Assembly: GCA_028023455.1 (NCBI GenBank)
Contig: JAQFVV010000017.1
Coordinates: forward strand, 2,799,001 to 2,863,000
Length of the DNA stretch: 64,000 nucleotides
Reading direction: 5' to 3'
Source of the DNA: Epiperipatus broadwayi
Taxonomy: Eukaryota; Onychophora; Udeonychophora; Euonychophora; Peripatidae
The position numbers were made by a program, and so were the translations under genes. Of this stretch, positions 46,495-59,018 are shown in pieces (position 1 is the stretch's first letter; every line of letters starts with the position of its first letter). A model generated the notes under the pieces. That model was not told the origin of the DNA. It was given only the letters and a program-made list of their open reading frames with translations, and made no database searches.

Positions 46495-47730
46495 TTTTTT
46501 TTTATTCATTCTTCTAACATTTCTATACCATTCTTAATCTTTATTTTTCAATGATAGCTATCACTTTTTTTTACCTCAAACACTTCTCTGGTCTTTTATT
46601 TTATCCTTTACTCCAATCTTCATTTAATTGCTACAACTTCTGCAATAATTTATTTTTATTATTAAGTAATCTCTGTTCATTTATCTACATAGTCTACATT
46701 TCTGTTCCATATAGTAATACACTATATATAATAGGATATCATAAATATGTTTTTGTTTATTAACATATTATTACTTCATAAAACTAAACTGAGCATTTCC
46801 AATTTGCTGCTTTGTTTTACTAATTCTTCTATGGATATCTGTTTTGGTCATACATTTTTCACAATATCATTATCAATTTCAACCACTATTCAATCTGTTG
46901 CAGGATAAAGATCTTTCCAAGGATAATTTAGTACTTTAATGTATATTTTCTTCAAACTCATTATTTTATCTATCCTTCTCATATGTTGACTGTTGCTATA
47001 CCTTTTATAATCTCTTGTGATCCAATTTAAAACTCCAACTGCTCATATATTATTATCTCTTCTAGTTTTATTCACTAGTTTATTTTGTTTTCCTGAAGGT
47101 TTATGATGATGGGGTTTTAGTTGTATTTTTATATTGGATTATTTTCATCATCTAATATGAGTATTGAGTGTCTTTAGAAAAATTTAACTTTTATTAAATA
47201 TTCCAAATACATTCAATTGTTAATAACAACACATCAAACAGGTTAGTATATGCACAATGTTTTGAGAGGTATTAATCTTCCCTCTTCTTCAGGTGTTTCT
47301 GGCCTGACCAGTGACAGTACTAGCATGGGATTGAAACCTGGGATATCCTATGCTAGTACTGTCAGTGACCAGGTCAGCAACACCTGAAGAAGAGGGGAGA
47401 ATAATACCTCTCAAAACATTGTGCAAATACTAACCTGTGTGCTATTACTAACAGTTGAATGATGGAATATTTAAATAAAGTTAATTACATGCAATACTCA
47501 TATTAGATTATGGAAATAGTCCAGTATATAAATACAAAGTTTATTTTGTTGTCTTAATTTTATCAACAATATTTATTTATTCTCTCACCCAGGTATTTCA
47601 TTTTTGAACTTTTTTGGTTATGGCTAACAAATATAATTTAATATTTTATTGAGTGATCTGGAGTCTTTGTATTGCGATTACTTTAATTGTCCAAGTCTCA
47701 GATTCATAAGTAACAACTGGTAAAACATAT
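46495..47730 (-). pseudogene. RTE-like remnant interrupted by a Penelope palindrome
   Basis: Reverse-strand remnants of an RTE-like element on both sides of an insertion: on the right about 47560-47720, with a 'SETWTI' segment followed by 'IQRL'; on the left about 46870-47076, with the 3' segment that in other copies reads GET-x-IL. The insertion 47090-47537 splits it. A more distant part may reach 46495. Stops throughout. Confidence 0.55.
47090..47537. mobile_element. Penelope-type palindrome inserted with 13-bp target duplication
   Basis: 448-bp inverted pair of the Penelope terminal unit, centred near 47340. Both arms keep the tRNA-like B-box-like 'gggattgaaacct'-type stretch and the hammerhead-like block (CTGAAGA, stem II pieces AGAGG/CCTCT), with AAAA instead of GAAA. 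Immediately outside, 'agtttattttgtt' occurs at 47077-47089 and again at 47538-47550, so the palindrome moved as one unit into the RTE remnant. Confidence 0.75.
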
Positions 47731-47927
47731 ATAAAATCTTTCATTTCCTACATATAGACATATTTTCTTTTAATATTATGTTAGTTCTACTAAAAGTATT
47801 TCATGTAAATTTAATTTTATCGAACATATTACTTATTTAATTGAGAAGTCTATGTTTCTTTCATTATTACACTAAATTTTTTTATAAAATAAAAACTTTA
47901 TTAATAACAAATTATATATAAGTATTA

Positions 47928-47929
<2 letters not shown>

Positions 47930-47992
<63 letters not shown>
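47930..47992. repeat. Compound microsatellite (TA, TG, AG)
   Basis: A TA run followed by a short TG run and an AG run, then AT-rich sequence. Simple slippage repeat. Confidence 0.9.
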
Positions 47993-47995
<3 letters not shown>

Positions 47996-48194
47996 ATTTG
48001 CATGTCATATGATATAGGTTATAAAAATATAATCACTACAGCTAGTGTTTGAGAACAGTATGTGAATGTATAATTTATATGCTTTATACTATTTTAAAGT
48101 AATATTGTTTTGCCAAATTTTGCCAATAGTACTTCTAGGTAAGTATTTTAGAACATATAAATAGTATTATATCACTCTTTTTTTGATACTAAAA

Positions 48195-48645
48195 GGAAAT
48201 ATACTTATGTGTTTGAAAAGAAAGGTTTTCAATAAATGTGTTTTACCAGTTCTTACTTATGGATATGAGACTTGGACATTTAATAGAAGAGCAATACAGA
48301 GACTTCAGACCATTCAAAGAATTATGGAGAGAAGAGATCAAAAATGCAATATATAGGTAAGAGAAAAAAACAGGTGTTATTGACCCCATTGAAAAAAATA
48401 GAAGACTGGAGTTGGGTTGGACATATTGCTAGAAGAGATGATAATAGAAGGACAAGTGAAATCTTAAACTAAATTTCAAGAAATTGTAAAAGACCCAGAA
48501 AAAGATAACATGTGAGATGGATGGATGAAATAAAAGTGTGCAGGGTTGATGTAAAAAAGAGAAGCTAAAGATCAGAGAAGATGGTTTGAACTTGGAGAGA
48601 CCTTCATCCTGTAGTGGATTGATAATGCTTGATGATGATGATTGT
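48195..48645 (+). pseudogene. RTE-like non-LTR retrotransposon, C-terminal fragment
   Basis: Second copy of the 16.2-kb fragment: 'VLTYGYETWTFN' followed by 'AIQRLQTIQRIMERR', then degenerate 'RRDDNRRTS' and 'W.DE.K' regions with several frame changes, and a TGA-type tail (about 48628-48642). Same orientation as the 16.2-kb copy and similarly truncated at its 5' end ('gtgtttgaaaa' start). Confidence 0.7.
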
Positions 48646-49194
48646 ATTATTTGTTGTCAAAAATTGCAGAGCAGTGATTAAATCACACAGTGTTATGAGT
48701 ATGAATAATTACTATGACATTATAATGATGAACATTTTTTATATTTCTCTCTAATCATTGTGTAAAATAAACTGTTTTCTTGTGAAAGGCAAAATGCCTT
48801 AAGGATGAGAAATATGGACAACTCTGAAAAATAAGGATCATATTTACTGCATGATTATTTACACAATTATTAATTTATGTTTTCATCTGTATTAATAATC
48901 TGATCAGGTGTCTGTATGCTTATCAATCTTTATTTTCTGCTTGTAGGATAATCCATTGAACATTACTTTAGACTTTTCTACAATTTATATTTAGATCTAA
49001 TAAGCTTGTAACATATCATAAAGCTCTAAAGCATTATTTGTAAAACAGCCACACCATCTGCAAAATCTAGATGACTTAAATAATTTTCATTCAAATTTAT
49101 CCACTTAGCTTGGCATTTTTAATCCACAAAATACTTTTTATAAATCTGGTGCAAAAAGTTTTGAAGATATAGAATCGTTGTCTTACATAATAAA
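48646..49194. other. AT-rich spacer
   Basis: About 49030-49145 echoes the segment at 205-300 (blocks 'catctgcaaaatcta' and 'aatccacaaaatactttt'), so a low-copy dispersed repeat of unknown type is present. Nothing else. Confidence 0.35.
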
Positions 49195-49385
49195 TAAAAT
49201 AAAATCATACATCACGTGACTTAAAAGTTAACTATCAGATAAGTGCTGTTTTTGAGTTGATAATTTGGATCTAGTGTTTGAAATATCTTAGCCCACTGAG
49301 GAAAGCCAACAGCTAAAAACCGGTCTGGGGATAATTTCTAGATAGAGATTTTAAATGCTTTCTCTTGCAGTATTTATTGATAAAG
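49195..49385 (+). repeat. HHR repeat family D, single unit
   Basis: Forward unit: CTGAGGA at about 49296-49302, stem II AGC/GCT, AAAA in place of GAAA, then the ACCGGTC stem III/cleavage region near 49318-49324 and 'tggggataatttctagatag'. One change (A to G in the fourth box) would restore the canonical pattern, so it was active more recently than most eroded copies. Confidence 0.6.
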
Positions 49386-49889
49386 CTTGTTAAAACTATT
49401 AACATAATCATTATTTTAGATTGTCTTACATCCTTTTCATTGCTAATCTTTTTCAACATGTAATCTAATCAATTCTGTTATATTTTAATAAATATTCTTC
49501 AAGATATGACAATTTACTAGATGTGTGCCATGACACCAATCTTTAATCATTATGGAAACAGTTGTACAATTAAATACCTTTTCACAGCTAATAAATCCAA
49601 AGCATAATGACAACTCACATTTATAAGTCATTTCTATAGCTTTTTTTCAAATCATTGTTCTTATAATAATACTTTCATCAATTCTGAAGGATTAATGGTT
49701 TTTTAAAGATCAGTGCACTGTCTTGACTTTTATTTATCATCAAACTAAATATATTTACATGGCTGATTGAGATGGTTATATGAAAAATCCTGAGTTTGCT
49801 TGAAAATTCTTGCAATTTCAAAAAGTTACATCTTCAATTTGAACCTCAGGTCATCAGCATGACAGGTAAGTTTAGTAGCTATAATACTG
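49386..49889. other. AT-rich spacer, nothing recognised
   Basis: No supportable feature. Confidence 0.35.
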
Positions 49890-50095
49890 TAGCATACACA
49901 GACACAAACTCTCCATACAGTAGCACCATTCAGTGCAGGCCAGAGTAATCAATGGATGCAGGAAGGTTTGTGCATAAAATCCCTATTTAGTGCCTATTCA
50001 TCCAATATCTCCAGACTAGTTTTTTAGCTTGTGGCTTTCATCAGTGAGGAGCATTAAAAATGGTGATCATGTGATGTTTAGTGGTTTAATACTTC
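49890..50095 (-). repeat. HHR repeat family A, reverse unit
   Basis: Reverse-strand ribozyme near 50000-50047: CTGATGA, stem II and GTC kept, GAAA is AAAA. The unit jumps from the ribozyme straight to the 'aatggtgatcatgtgatgtt' end, so the long internal region is missing. Confidence 0.75.
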
Positions 50096-50195
50096 AACAT
50101 CTTTCAAATAAATTTTGCTAATCAATTTTTAATTTTAAAAAAATATTTCATCACCAAAAATACTATTTTACCAATACTGTACATATATAAAATAA

Positions 50196-50197
50196 AT

Positions 50198-50235
<38 letters not shown>

Positions 50236-50260
50236 CGATATTTATTTTATATATGTACAG

Positions 50261-50300
<40 letters not shown>
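50196..50300. repeat. AT microsatellite with inverted arms
   Basis: Two TA runs separated by 'tttcgatatttattttatat'. The left flank 'gtacatatataaaataaata' and the centre 'tatttattttatatatgtac' are complementary, so the whole forms a hairpin. Confidence 0.85.
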
Positions 50301-50302
<2 letters not shown>

Positions 50303-50304
50303 CA

Positions 50305-51064
50305 CTGGGATGATAGCTTATGTGATGTGATGTGATGCCCTGTGACTTCTCCTTATACGGAGTCAGGAATCTCAGCAACTATGACCAGAGAAATCTGTTA
50401 GCCACTTTATCTTCCCTTTCCATTCTCCACCCTAAGTTTTCCCATATTCTGCTCCATCCCATTTCCACAACATAATCTTTATCAACTCCATGACCTTCAT
50501 ATCTAAATCCTCCTTATTTTTTCCCAAACCTAGCATAAAAAACAATAACTCACTTTCTGTATAATCACTTTGTTCATATTTAATCTTCCATAACTTCATT
50601 ATTTGTACCTTTTTTGCTTCCAAACATTTAGATTGAAGTAACAGATGCCTAATATTTTCTATGCCTTCCTTACACAACTTGCAGACTAAATCATCCATAT
50701 TTTTCCATTTATGTGTATATTCCCTTGTTGCTAAAGATCCCGTTCGAGCCTTAAACAATAAACTACTTTTTTTACTATTATCATAAATTAACTCACATCC
50801 AATGTTCCATGTACTTCTATATATATTTAAACTCATTTTACTTTCTGTACTAGTTCTCCATCTCTCCATCTCCCTATTCTTTATCAATGCATCTATTCTT
50901 CTATCCCACTCCTTACCACTATAACACTCAACAATCCTCCTAACAGAACTACCCCACCCTTTTGTACAAGTGTACTGACATAACTTCTTTATCCAAATCT
51001 TCTGGATTTTTACAAAAATAGAAGATCTGGCAAATAAAATAATACTAAATAGATAAACATTCAA
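50305..51064 (-). pseudogene. CR1/L2-like non-LTR retrotransposon 3' end
   Basis: A reverse-strand frame of 210 residues (51064-50432) with 'LLFKARTGSL' and 'CKLCKEGIENIRHLLLQSKC', a C-x2-C-x8-H-x6-C knuckle that in CR1/L2-type elements follows the RT domain. The 3' UTR on the low-coordinate side ends in CACAT-type repeats (complement 'tgtgatgtgatgtgatg' at about 50319-50336), as expected for short-repeat-terminated elements of this group. 5'-truncated, no RT catalytic block seen. A second copy of the same family is nested at 54.8 kb. Confidence 0.65.
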
Positions 51065-51646
51065 ACCAAATCAAATGTTAGCCATGTCTCATTCAATACA
51101 CTTATCCCTTCCCCCACAAGTTCATTTCTACTCATTATAATCCCCTTGCAACTAACTAATATTAAATTTGTGAATACTAATTAGTTTAATGCTAAAAATC
51201 TATAATCACTGGTTATATTTCACCCTACCTTCTATTATCAAATCCACTTTTCAAATGAAAAGTAAATATTTTTATTTGCTTTTCTCGATCTTGTAAAGTT
51301 AATAGAGCTGATAAAAATGAGCTTAGTTATTATCTAATTTGGATTTAAGATTCACCCTATTTAATATCATTTATCAGATCTGTTATTCTTATAAAATTTG
51401 AGGAGGGCAAATAAAAATATTATTTTTTATTTATAAAGTAGATTTGACAATAGAGGGCAGGGCATGATATAATCAGTGCGTTTTAATTTGTTGTTCCGAT
51501 AATTACATATTTGTAGCATATATTAATTGTTACTTATATTTAAAAATTATGAAATAAAATGTGAAAAGCAGTAGTAAGCAACCAAAAAAGAAATGATTAA
51601 GATTTTGTTTCATTAAAATATTTTACTGTTTAGATCCAGAAACAAA
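51065..51646. other. AT-rich spacer, nothing recognised
   Basis: A loose inverted similarity joins about 51225-51285 ('attatcaaatccacttttca', 'taaatatttttatttgc') with about 51415-51455 ('aataaaaatattattt', 'gtagatttgacaatag'), suggesting a small foldback element of about 240 bp. No gene. Confidence 0.35.
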
Positions 51647-53636
<1,990 letters not shown>

Positions 53637-53934
53637 ATAGGTAAGGAGGTATATATTAAGTAAAAATCTTCAAAAGACTACAAAAAATGTATGCAAAGAA
53701 TAATAATAAATATTTCACAATCTTAAAGCAACGTAGTGAAGAAAAATTAACAAAAGACATTGTAAATACATGTGTATCAAGATTCCATGAAGTTATAACT
53801 TAAATTCTAATGAATATTAAACAATCAATCTTTTAAAAAAAGGAAAATATAAATTTGATGAAATCTTAATACAATTTATAAAAATAGCTATTAAATAAAA
53901 TAAAAAAGTAATAATTTAAAAACAAACAATTTTA
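53637..53934. other. AT-rich spacer, nothing recognised
   Basis: No supportable feature. Confidence 0.35.
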
Positions 53935-54330
53935 ATGATGATGATGATGATTATGATTATCAACTACTATTGACCCACTGCAGGATAAATGTCTCTCTAA
54001 ATTGAATTAATTTTTCCAATTAAATCATTTTTTCTCTATATCACACCAGCAAAATTCATTATTATAAACATTCAACTTAATACATGGTCTTCTTCTAGGT
54101 CTTTTATAATCTTGGGTTACTCCAACTGTCCATTTATTATCATTTTTTCTGTCAATAACTCCACCTTATTTCGATATATTAATTTTTTCAGTGATGTCAG
54201 TCAGACCTGTTTGTTTTCACACCCACATATTTTGTTTTTGTATACATCTCTCATATTTGTTGATCAGCCTAAAATCTCTATATTCATCTTTTGTTAAGTG
54301 TCCAAGTCTCAAATTTATAAGTAAGAATTG
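53935..54330 (-). pseudogene. RTE-like 3' fragment
   Basis: Starts with a TGA-type tail on the reverse strand (ATGATGATGATGAT at 53937-53950), followed by the complement of the 'cctgcagtgg' block shared with other RTE tails (about 53975), then the 'gagacttggaca' block near 54300 (complement 'tgtccaagtctc'). Stops and frameshifts throughout; the frame at 54112-54297 is antisense. Confidence 0.6.
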
Positions 54331-54509
54331 ATAAAATACATGTCTACTAAAAATATTTTTAAATATACAAAAAAAAAAATGATTATTTTAATATTGCACT
54401 AGTTCTGTCAAAAGCAACATGAGGAGTGAATGGTTCATGTGTAATGGTACTTGAGTTTTATGCCTTGAGAATTCCTAGTCTTCTCTCCAGATTTGTTTAT
54501 TTAAAGTAC

Positions 54510-55215
54510 ACAGTACCAAACTCTCCACATAGTTGTGCCACTCAGTGTAAGCTATAGTACTCAATGGAAGCCAGAATGTTTGTGTATAAAATTCCTTATC
54601 TAATGTCTACTTATCCAAAATCCCAAGACTAGGCTCCAGCTTGTAGTTTTTATCAGGGAAGAGTCATGAATCTAAAAGCAATGCATCTAGATCGTTGGAT
54701 ATCAGATGAGAAGGCATTAGATAAAGATTTTATGTGTAAACTTTCTAGCATCCATTGATTACTATGGCTTGCACTGGGTGGCACTATTGCATGGAGAGTT
54801 TGCTAAGTTATATAAGGAAGGCATAAAAATATTAGGCATTTGTTAATCGAATGTAAATGCCTGCAAGCAGAAAGGGTACAAATAATGAAGTTGTGGCAGA
54901 ATAAATATAAACAAAATACTGAAAGTGGATTCTTGGCTTTTATGCTAAGTTTGGGAAAGAGAAAGGGGATTTAGATATAAAGGCCATAGAGTTGAGAAAT
55001 ATTAAGTTGTGGAAATGCGATGGAGCAGGATAGTGAAATATATGGGGGAAAGGGTGGGGAATGGAAGGGGAAAGTAATGTATCTAATATGTTTCTCGGGG
55101 CATTGTGCCTGAGAGATTCCTGCCTCCGATAAATGAGAAATCACAATGCATCACAGCACATCGGTGCGTTAACAGCTTTTGTAAGCATAGGAAAAGGTGA
55201 TCGCATGATGTTTAT
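54510..55215. repeat. HHR repeat family A, split by a CR1/L2-like insertion
   Basis: An inverted A pair (left half reverse, eroded ribozyme near 54620-54660; right half forward) whose right part is interrupted at about 54805 and resumes at about 55170 with 'aacagcttttgtaagcat' and the 'gtgatcgcatgatgttta' end. The A unit was therefore in place before the insertion. Confidence 0.75.
54806..55170 (+). pseudogene. CR1/L2-like 3' end, nested insertion
   Basis: Forward copy of the element at 50.3-51.1 kb: translated pieces 'LQAERVQIMKLWQNKY', 'FMLSLGKRKGD', 'LWKCDGAG' line up with 'LEAKKVQIMKLWKIKY', 'FMLGLGKNKED', 'LWKWDGAE' there, followed by a homologous 3' UTR ('ggggcattgtgcctgagaga', 'attcctgcctccgat') and the 'atcacaatgcatcacagcac' tail. 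Frame disruptions near 54835 and 54955. Confidence 0.7.
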
Positions 55216-55924
55216 TTAAAGAAAGTGTGAGTCCCCCTCCCTCCCATTATTTTATTATTGTTTGAATAATAATTCTATTCTAGTGTCAAATCACTTTTCA
55301 AGGTCAAAAACCTATCTTTAGAATAAAAGTTTAACCTAATTCTGCATGTGTTTATAATTAAGGTTACATTGCTTTAGTTATATATATATATTTTAAAGAA
55401 ACATTTAAGATTTAATTAATTAAATTATACAAACTAATTTTTTTCCTTATCTTTTCATTCGTAAATCTTTTTTCTTAATTGTTTTCATAACTAATAAATT
55501 GCAGCCAACCCACATTTATTTAAAAAAACTCGCGTAAATTAATCAACACTTCTAGAAACCATTGAAACAAATTTGTTTACTTAATTTAAAATCAAAATAA
55601 ACATGTTTTATATGCATACGTTTATTATACTCTCCATTAAAATAGTTATTGACTATTATGATAAAAATTTAAAAATAACTCTTTTAATGTTATTAAACAA
55701 TATTTTACTAACAGTGACTTTTTTTAAGTATTCAGTTTATTTTTTTTAATTTACTGGTGAATTCATAAACTTGGTGGATTTTGAAAAGAACTTTTATTTC
55801 TTACTTAGCTTTGCTATTTTTTGAAGTAAATGTTTATCTGTATAGTTGTATTTCTATTTTAATTTAATGTGAAAGTGAATAATATTTTTATGTTTTACTT
55901 TAAAGTAAACAAACAAATAAAATA
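55216..55924. other. AT-rich spacer, nothing recognised
   Basis: No supportable feature. Confidence 0.35.
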
Positions 55925-56290
55925 AATAAATTATCTTTCTGTACTGTAACTTTTATTATGACAGAAAGTTTGACAATTGTCAATTAAACTGTAGTAATTG
56001 GGTATATATATACTGAACAATGATAAAAATATGTGTGAAAAATTGTGATCATAGCCTACTGATGAGTGCTGGTTTAGCACCGAATGTGCATCTCGGGAAT
56101 TATACATTTTTTTGACGTCTTTTTTCATATGTTTATGAGTGCACTCCTCCTCACGTGTTAAAAGTGGATAGAAACCAATACCTATTTTGTGTGAGAATAG
56201 TATAGTGAAAATTATACTACAGTAATATTATTCATTAGTGGATAATCTCTAGTCTAATGAATGACTAATAAAAATTATTAATATACTTTC
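55925..56290 (+). repeat. HHR repeat family B, single unit
   Basis: Forward ribozyme near 56054-56100: CTGATGA and stem II GTGCT/AGCAC kept, GAAA altered to CGAA, so probably inactive. The unit runs into a B2 tandem on its right without a spacer, as if B and B2 had joined through the shared 'gactaataaaaattattaat' block. Confidence 0.75.
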
Positions 56291-57020
56291 ATCAATATAG
56301 ATATAATAAACACCTCCATACTTCCCCATTCTTTTCAAATTCATATAAATAAAGATATAATAAAAGACAAATGACCCCCAAGATGCATTTCGTGCTGAAC
56401 CAGCACTCATCAGTTGGCCCAGGTCACTATCTCTCATATATATCTCTATTATATGCAAAGTATTTATCTGGAGTAAATTGTTACATTTTCATTTACCATT
56501 GTCAAACTCCCTCCACTCACAACTTTGACGCCATCCATTTCAGATAAATACACTAATGATTATTACTAATCATTTTCGAAACTAGAGATTATATCTAGCA
56601 CAGATATAAACTTTAAACCTCAGTTAAAGGTTAATATATCTGATTTTTAAAATTTACACACACGGAGTTATTCATTTTTCTCTGTCCCGTATGTAATATC
56701 TTTATAGATATAATAAATACCTCCACACTTCCCCAATTCTGTTCAAATTCATATAAATAAAGATATAATAAAAGACAAATGACCCCCAAGATGCATTTTG
56801 TGCTGAACCAGCACTCTTCAGTTGGCACAGGTCACTATCTCTCATATATATATCTCTATTATATGCAAAGTATTTATCTAGAGTAAATTGTTACATTTTC
56901 ATTTATCATTGTCAAACTCCCTCTACTCACAACTTTGATACCATCCATTTCAGATAAATACACTATTGATTAGTACTAATCATTTTCGAAACTAGAGATT
57001 ATCTCTAGCACAGATATGAT
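56290..57020 (-). repeat. HHR repeat family B2, tandem dimer
   Basis: Two head-to-tail units, 'gacccccaag' at 56373 and 56781 (408-bp spacing), sharing 'tataaataaagatataataa', 'atatgcaaagtatttatct', 'catccatttcagataaatac' and 'aatcattttcgaaactagag' blocks. The first unit has a complete ribozyme (see 56371-56428); the second has CTGAAGA (allowed at position 7) but AAAA for GAAA. Frames at 56249-56458 and 56631-56828 are repeat read-through. Confidence 0.85.
56371..56428 (-). ncRNA. Type I hammerhead ribozyme, family B2, complete
   Basis: Reverse strand: CTGATGA (56413-56407), stem II GTGCTG/CAGCAC with closing G-C, GAAA (56391-56388), stem III of two pairs with a two-base loop, ATC cleavage site ending at 56382. 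Stem I pairs CCAA (56417-56414) with TTGG (56381-56378) and, beyond an internal loop, TGACC with GGTCA. All core positions agree with the hammerhead consensus. With such a short stem III, cleavage is expected mainly from tandem (dimer) transcripts, and this copy sits in a tandem. Confidence 0.8.
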
Positions 57021-57480
57021 TTGTGTCAATGTTTAATGATAAAGATATGTATAAAGAATTGTAGTCTGGGCCAACTGTTGAGTACTGCTTCAACATGAAA
57101 TGTGCATCTATGATATCATAGATCTTTTTCACATGTCTTTGACCACATGTTTATGGTTACAATCTTCCATAAGGTACTAAAAGCCAATAGAAACCATTAC
57201 CTAGCATGTAATGCAGTAGAGATTAACACTTAAGCAAGATGTTCAATCCTTTCAAAAAATGAAATTTACTGCACACAATATTAAAAACAGCATTGCAAGA
57301 TGTCGAATAAATAGAATAAAGAATCAGAATCTATATGTTGTATACGGATGCATTTGGGTTTCTCTGGATACTCATTGTAAAGTAATTACATGAGAGTGGT
57401 GTAATAAAAATTAAACTACAAAAATATTATTCATTAATGAATAATCTCAAATCTAAGGAATGACTAAAAAATGATCAAAG
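57020..57480 (+). repeat. HHR repeat family B fragments split by an inverted-repeat insert
   Basis: A forward B fragment at about 57020-57215 (box 1 eroded to CTGTTGA) resumes at about 57388-57475 ('catgagagtggtgtaataaa'). Between them lies one arm of an inverted repeat (57221-57388). Confidence 0.65.
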
Positions 57481-57782
57481 AAATCCTTTTTTAAGTCTTA
57501 TATGTGTGTCGATTTTATCCTATTATTATCATCATTAGCAATCATTTGAAAAAGAATACCACCATTTTAACTCCAGTGGAAGAAAAATAAAAAATAAGAT
57601 GTCAAAAATTAATTTGGCAATTACTTTACGAGTATCCAGAGAAACCCAAATGCATCCACATCCTGCATATAGATTCTGATTCTTTATTCTATTTATTCGA
57701 CATCTTGCAATGCTGTTTTTAATATGGTGTGCAGTAAATTTTATTTTTTGAAAGGATTCAACACATTGCTTAAGTATTAATC
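57221..57782. mobile_element. Inverted repeat with arms of about 170 bp
   Basis: Arm 57221-57388 and arm about 57612-57782 are near-perfect complements ('gaatcagaatctatatgttg', 'gcatttgggtttctctggat', 'aaaaacagcattgcaagatg'). They enclose a B fragment and about 135 bp of unique DNA. Outer ends read 'aacacttaagcaagatgttc'. No coding content. Confidence 0.7.
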
Positions 57783-57959
57783 TATTAATCTTTACTGTAT
57801 TCTATCTGCAGGCATATTCTCCCAAGAAAAGTATCTAAACTATACTTTTGAAACTATCTTAATTGAAGGTATGTTGAGCTGTAGTAATGAAATCTATGTT
57901 CACCATAAAAAAACTTTATCAAATACCTATTATTATAAAATGTTGAAATATTTGAAATT

Positions 57960-58710
57960 ATGAAAGTGGAAGTCAACCTCCAATAATGCACTATTTCTTA
58001 AATATTATAAATCTTTGTGCATTCACCTGCCAGTAAAAGTTTAAAAAAGAAGTGAATCACTTAAGTTTAGATTGTATTTGTATATACACTAAGTCTCACA
58101 GACTGTATTTGTACAATTTGATATTTGATTATAACATCAGGCACACAATAGACTCAAGCCCTGATTTAAGAATGGTCAGTGAGGGTTGGTATATATATAT
58201 ATATATATAAAACTCTAAAATTAAGTGATATATATATATATATATAAAACTCTAAAATTAAGTGATTCACTTAAGTTTTTTAAACTATTACTGGTGGGTG
58301 ATTGCATGGAGATTCATAATATTTAAGAAAGTTCATTTTCAGAGGTTGACTTCCATTTTAATAATTTAAAAATGTTCAGTACTTTATAATAATAGATTTA
58401 TATTTATAAGTCATATAAGTCTAATCGTGGGTGGTTAAAAGTGAGACACTGTCTTTCTCCTGCAATGGGTTAAGTAAATTTGTACAATCTCAATATTTGA
58501 TTATAACATCAGGCACACAATAGACTCAAATCCTGATATAAGCATGGTCAGTGAGAGTTGATGTATATACAAATATGCTCTAAACTTAAGTGATTCACTT
58601 AAGTCTTTTAAACTCTTACTGGCAGGTGAGTACTTGGAGATTTATAATATTTAAAAAATAGTGCATTATCGGAGGTTGACTTCCACTGTAATAATTTTAT
58701 CAATTACCAT
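57960..58710. repeat. Mixed direct and inverted repeat F
   Basis: The block 'ataacatcaggcacacaata' appears at about 58131 and 58503 (372-bp spacing) and the block 'gaggttgacttcca' at about 58334 and 58672, with inverted forms at about 57968-58060. A TA microsatellite with its flank is duplicated at 58192-58264 ('aaaactctaaaattaagtga' twice). A small piece near 58440-58475 ('ctcctgcaatgggtta') resembles the RTE 3' block. No coding or ribozyme motif found. Confidence 0.6.
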
Positions 58711-58896
58711 TTATTTACCTACAGTAGTAAATTCAATAGAATATATCCAGAAAACTGAAGAACATATTATTATGTATGATCTTACCAGCTAATTTTTAAA
58801 ATCTTATGTATCATTCTTAGAAAAAAAATTTCAATTTTATTGTAAACATATCGAACGGAAATCCATGTTTTGCATTTATACAATAAATTGGATAAA
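58711..58896. other. AT-rich spacer, nothing recognised
   Basis: No supportable feature. Confidence 0.3.
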
Positions 58897-58919
58897 ATAG
58901 CAGTCTTACATGTAGTTGT

Positions 58920-59018
58920 CAAGCGTTGGTGGTCGAGAGGTCAGCACAGCCACCTTACAAGCAGTTGTCCCGGGTAGCGGGTTCGTTTTCCGGCCGATGC
59001 TATGACACATGAAAAAAA
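58920..59018 (+). mobile_element. tRNA-derived SINE, copy 3, with perfect target duplication
   Basis: Forward SINE with a B-box-like 'gggttcgttttcc' (about 58979-58991) and tail 'tatgacacatg' then A8. The 23-bp sequence at 58897-58919 is repeated exactly at 59019-59041. The A-box region ('tggtcgagaggtca') is more diverged than in the other copies, but the perfect duplication implies a recent insertion. Confidence 0.9.
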
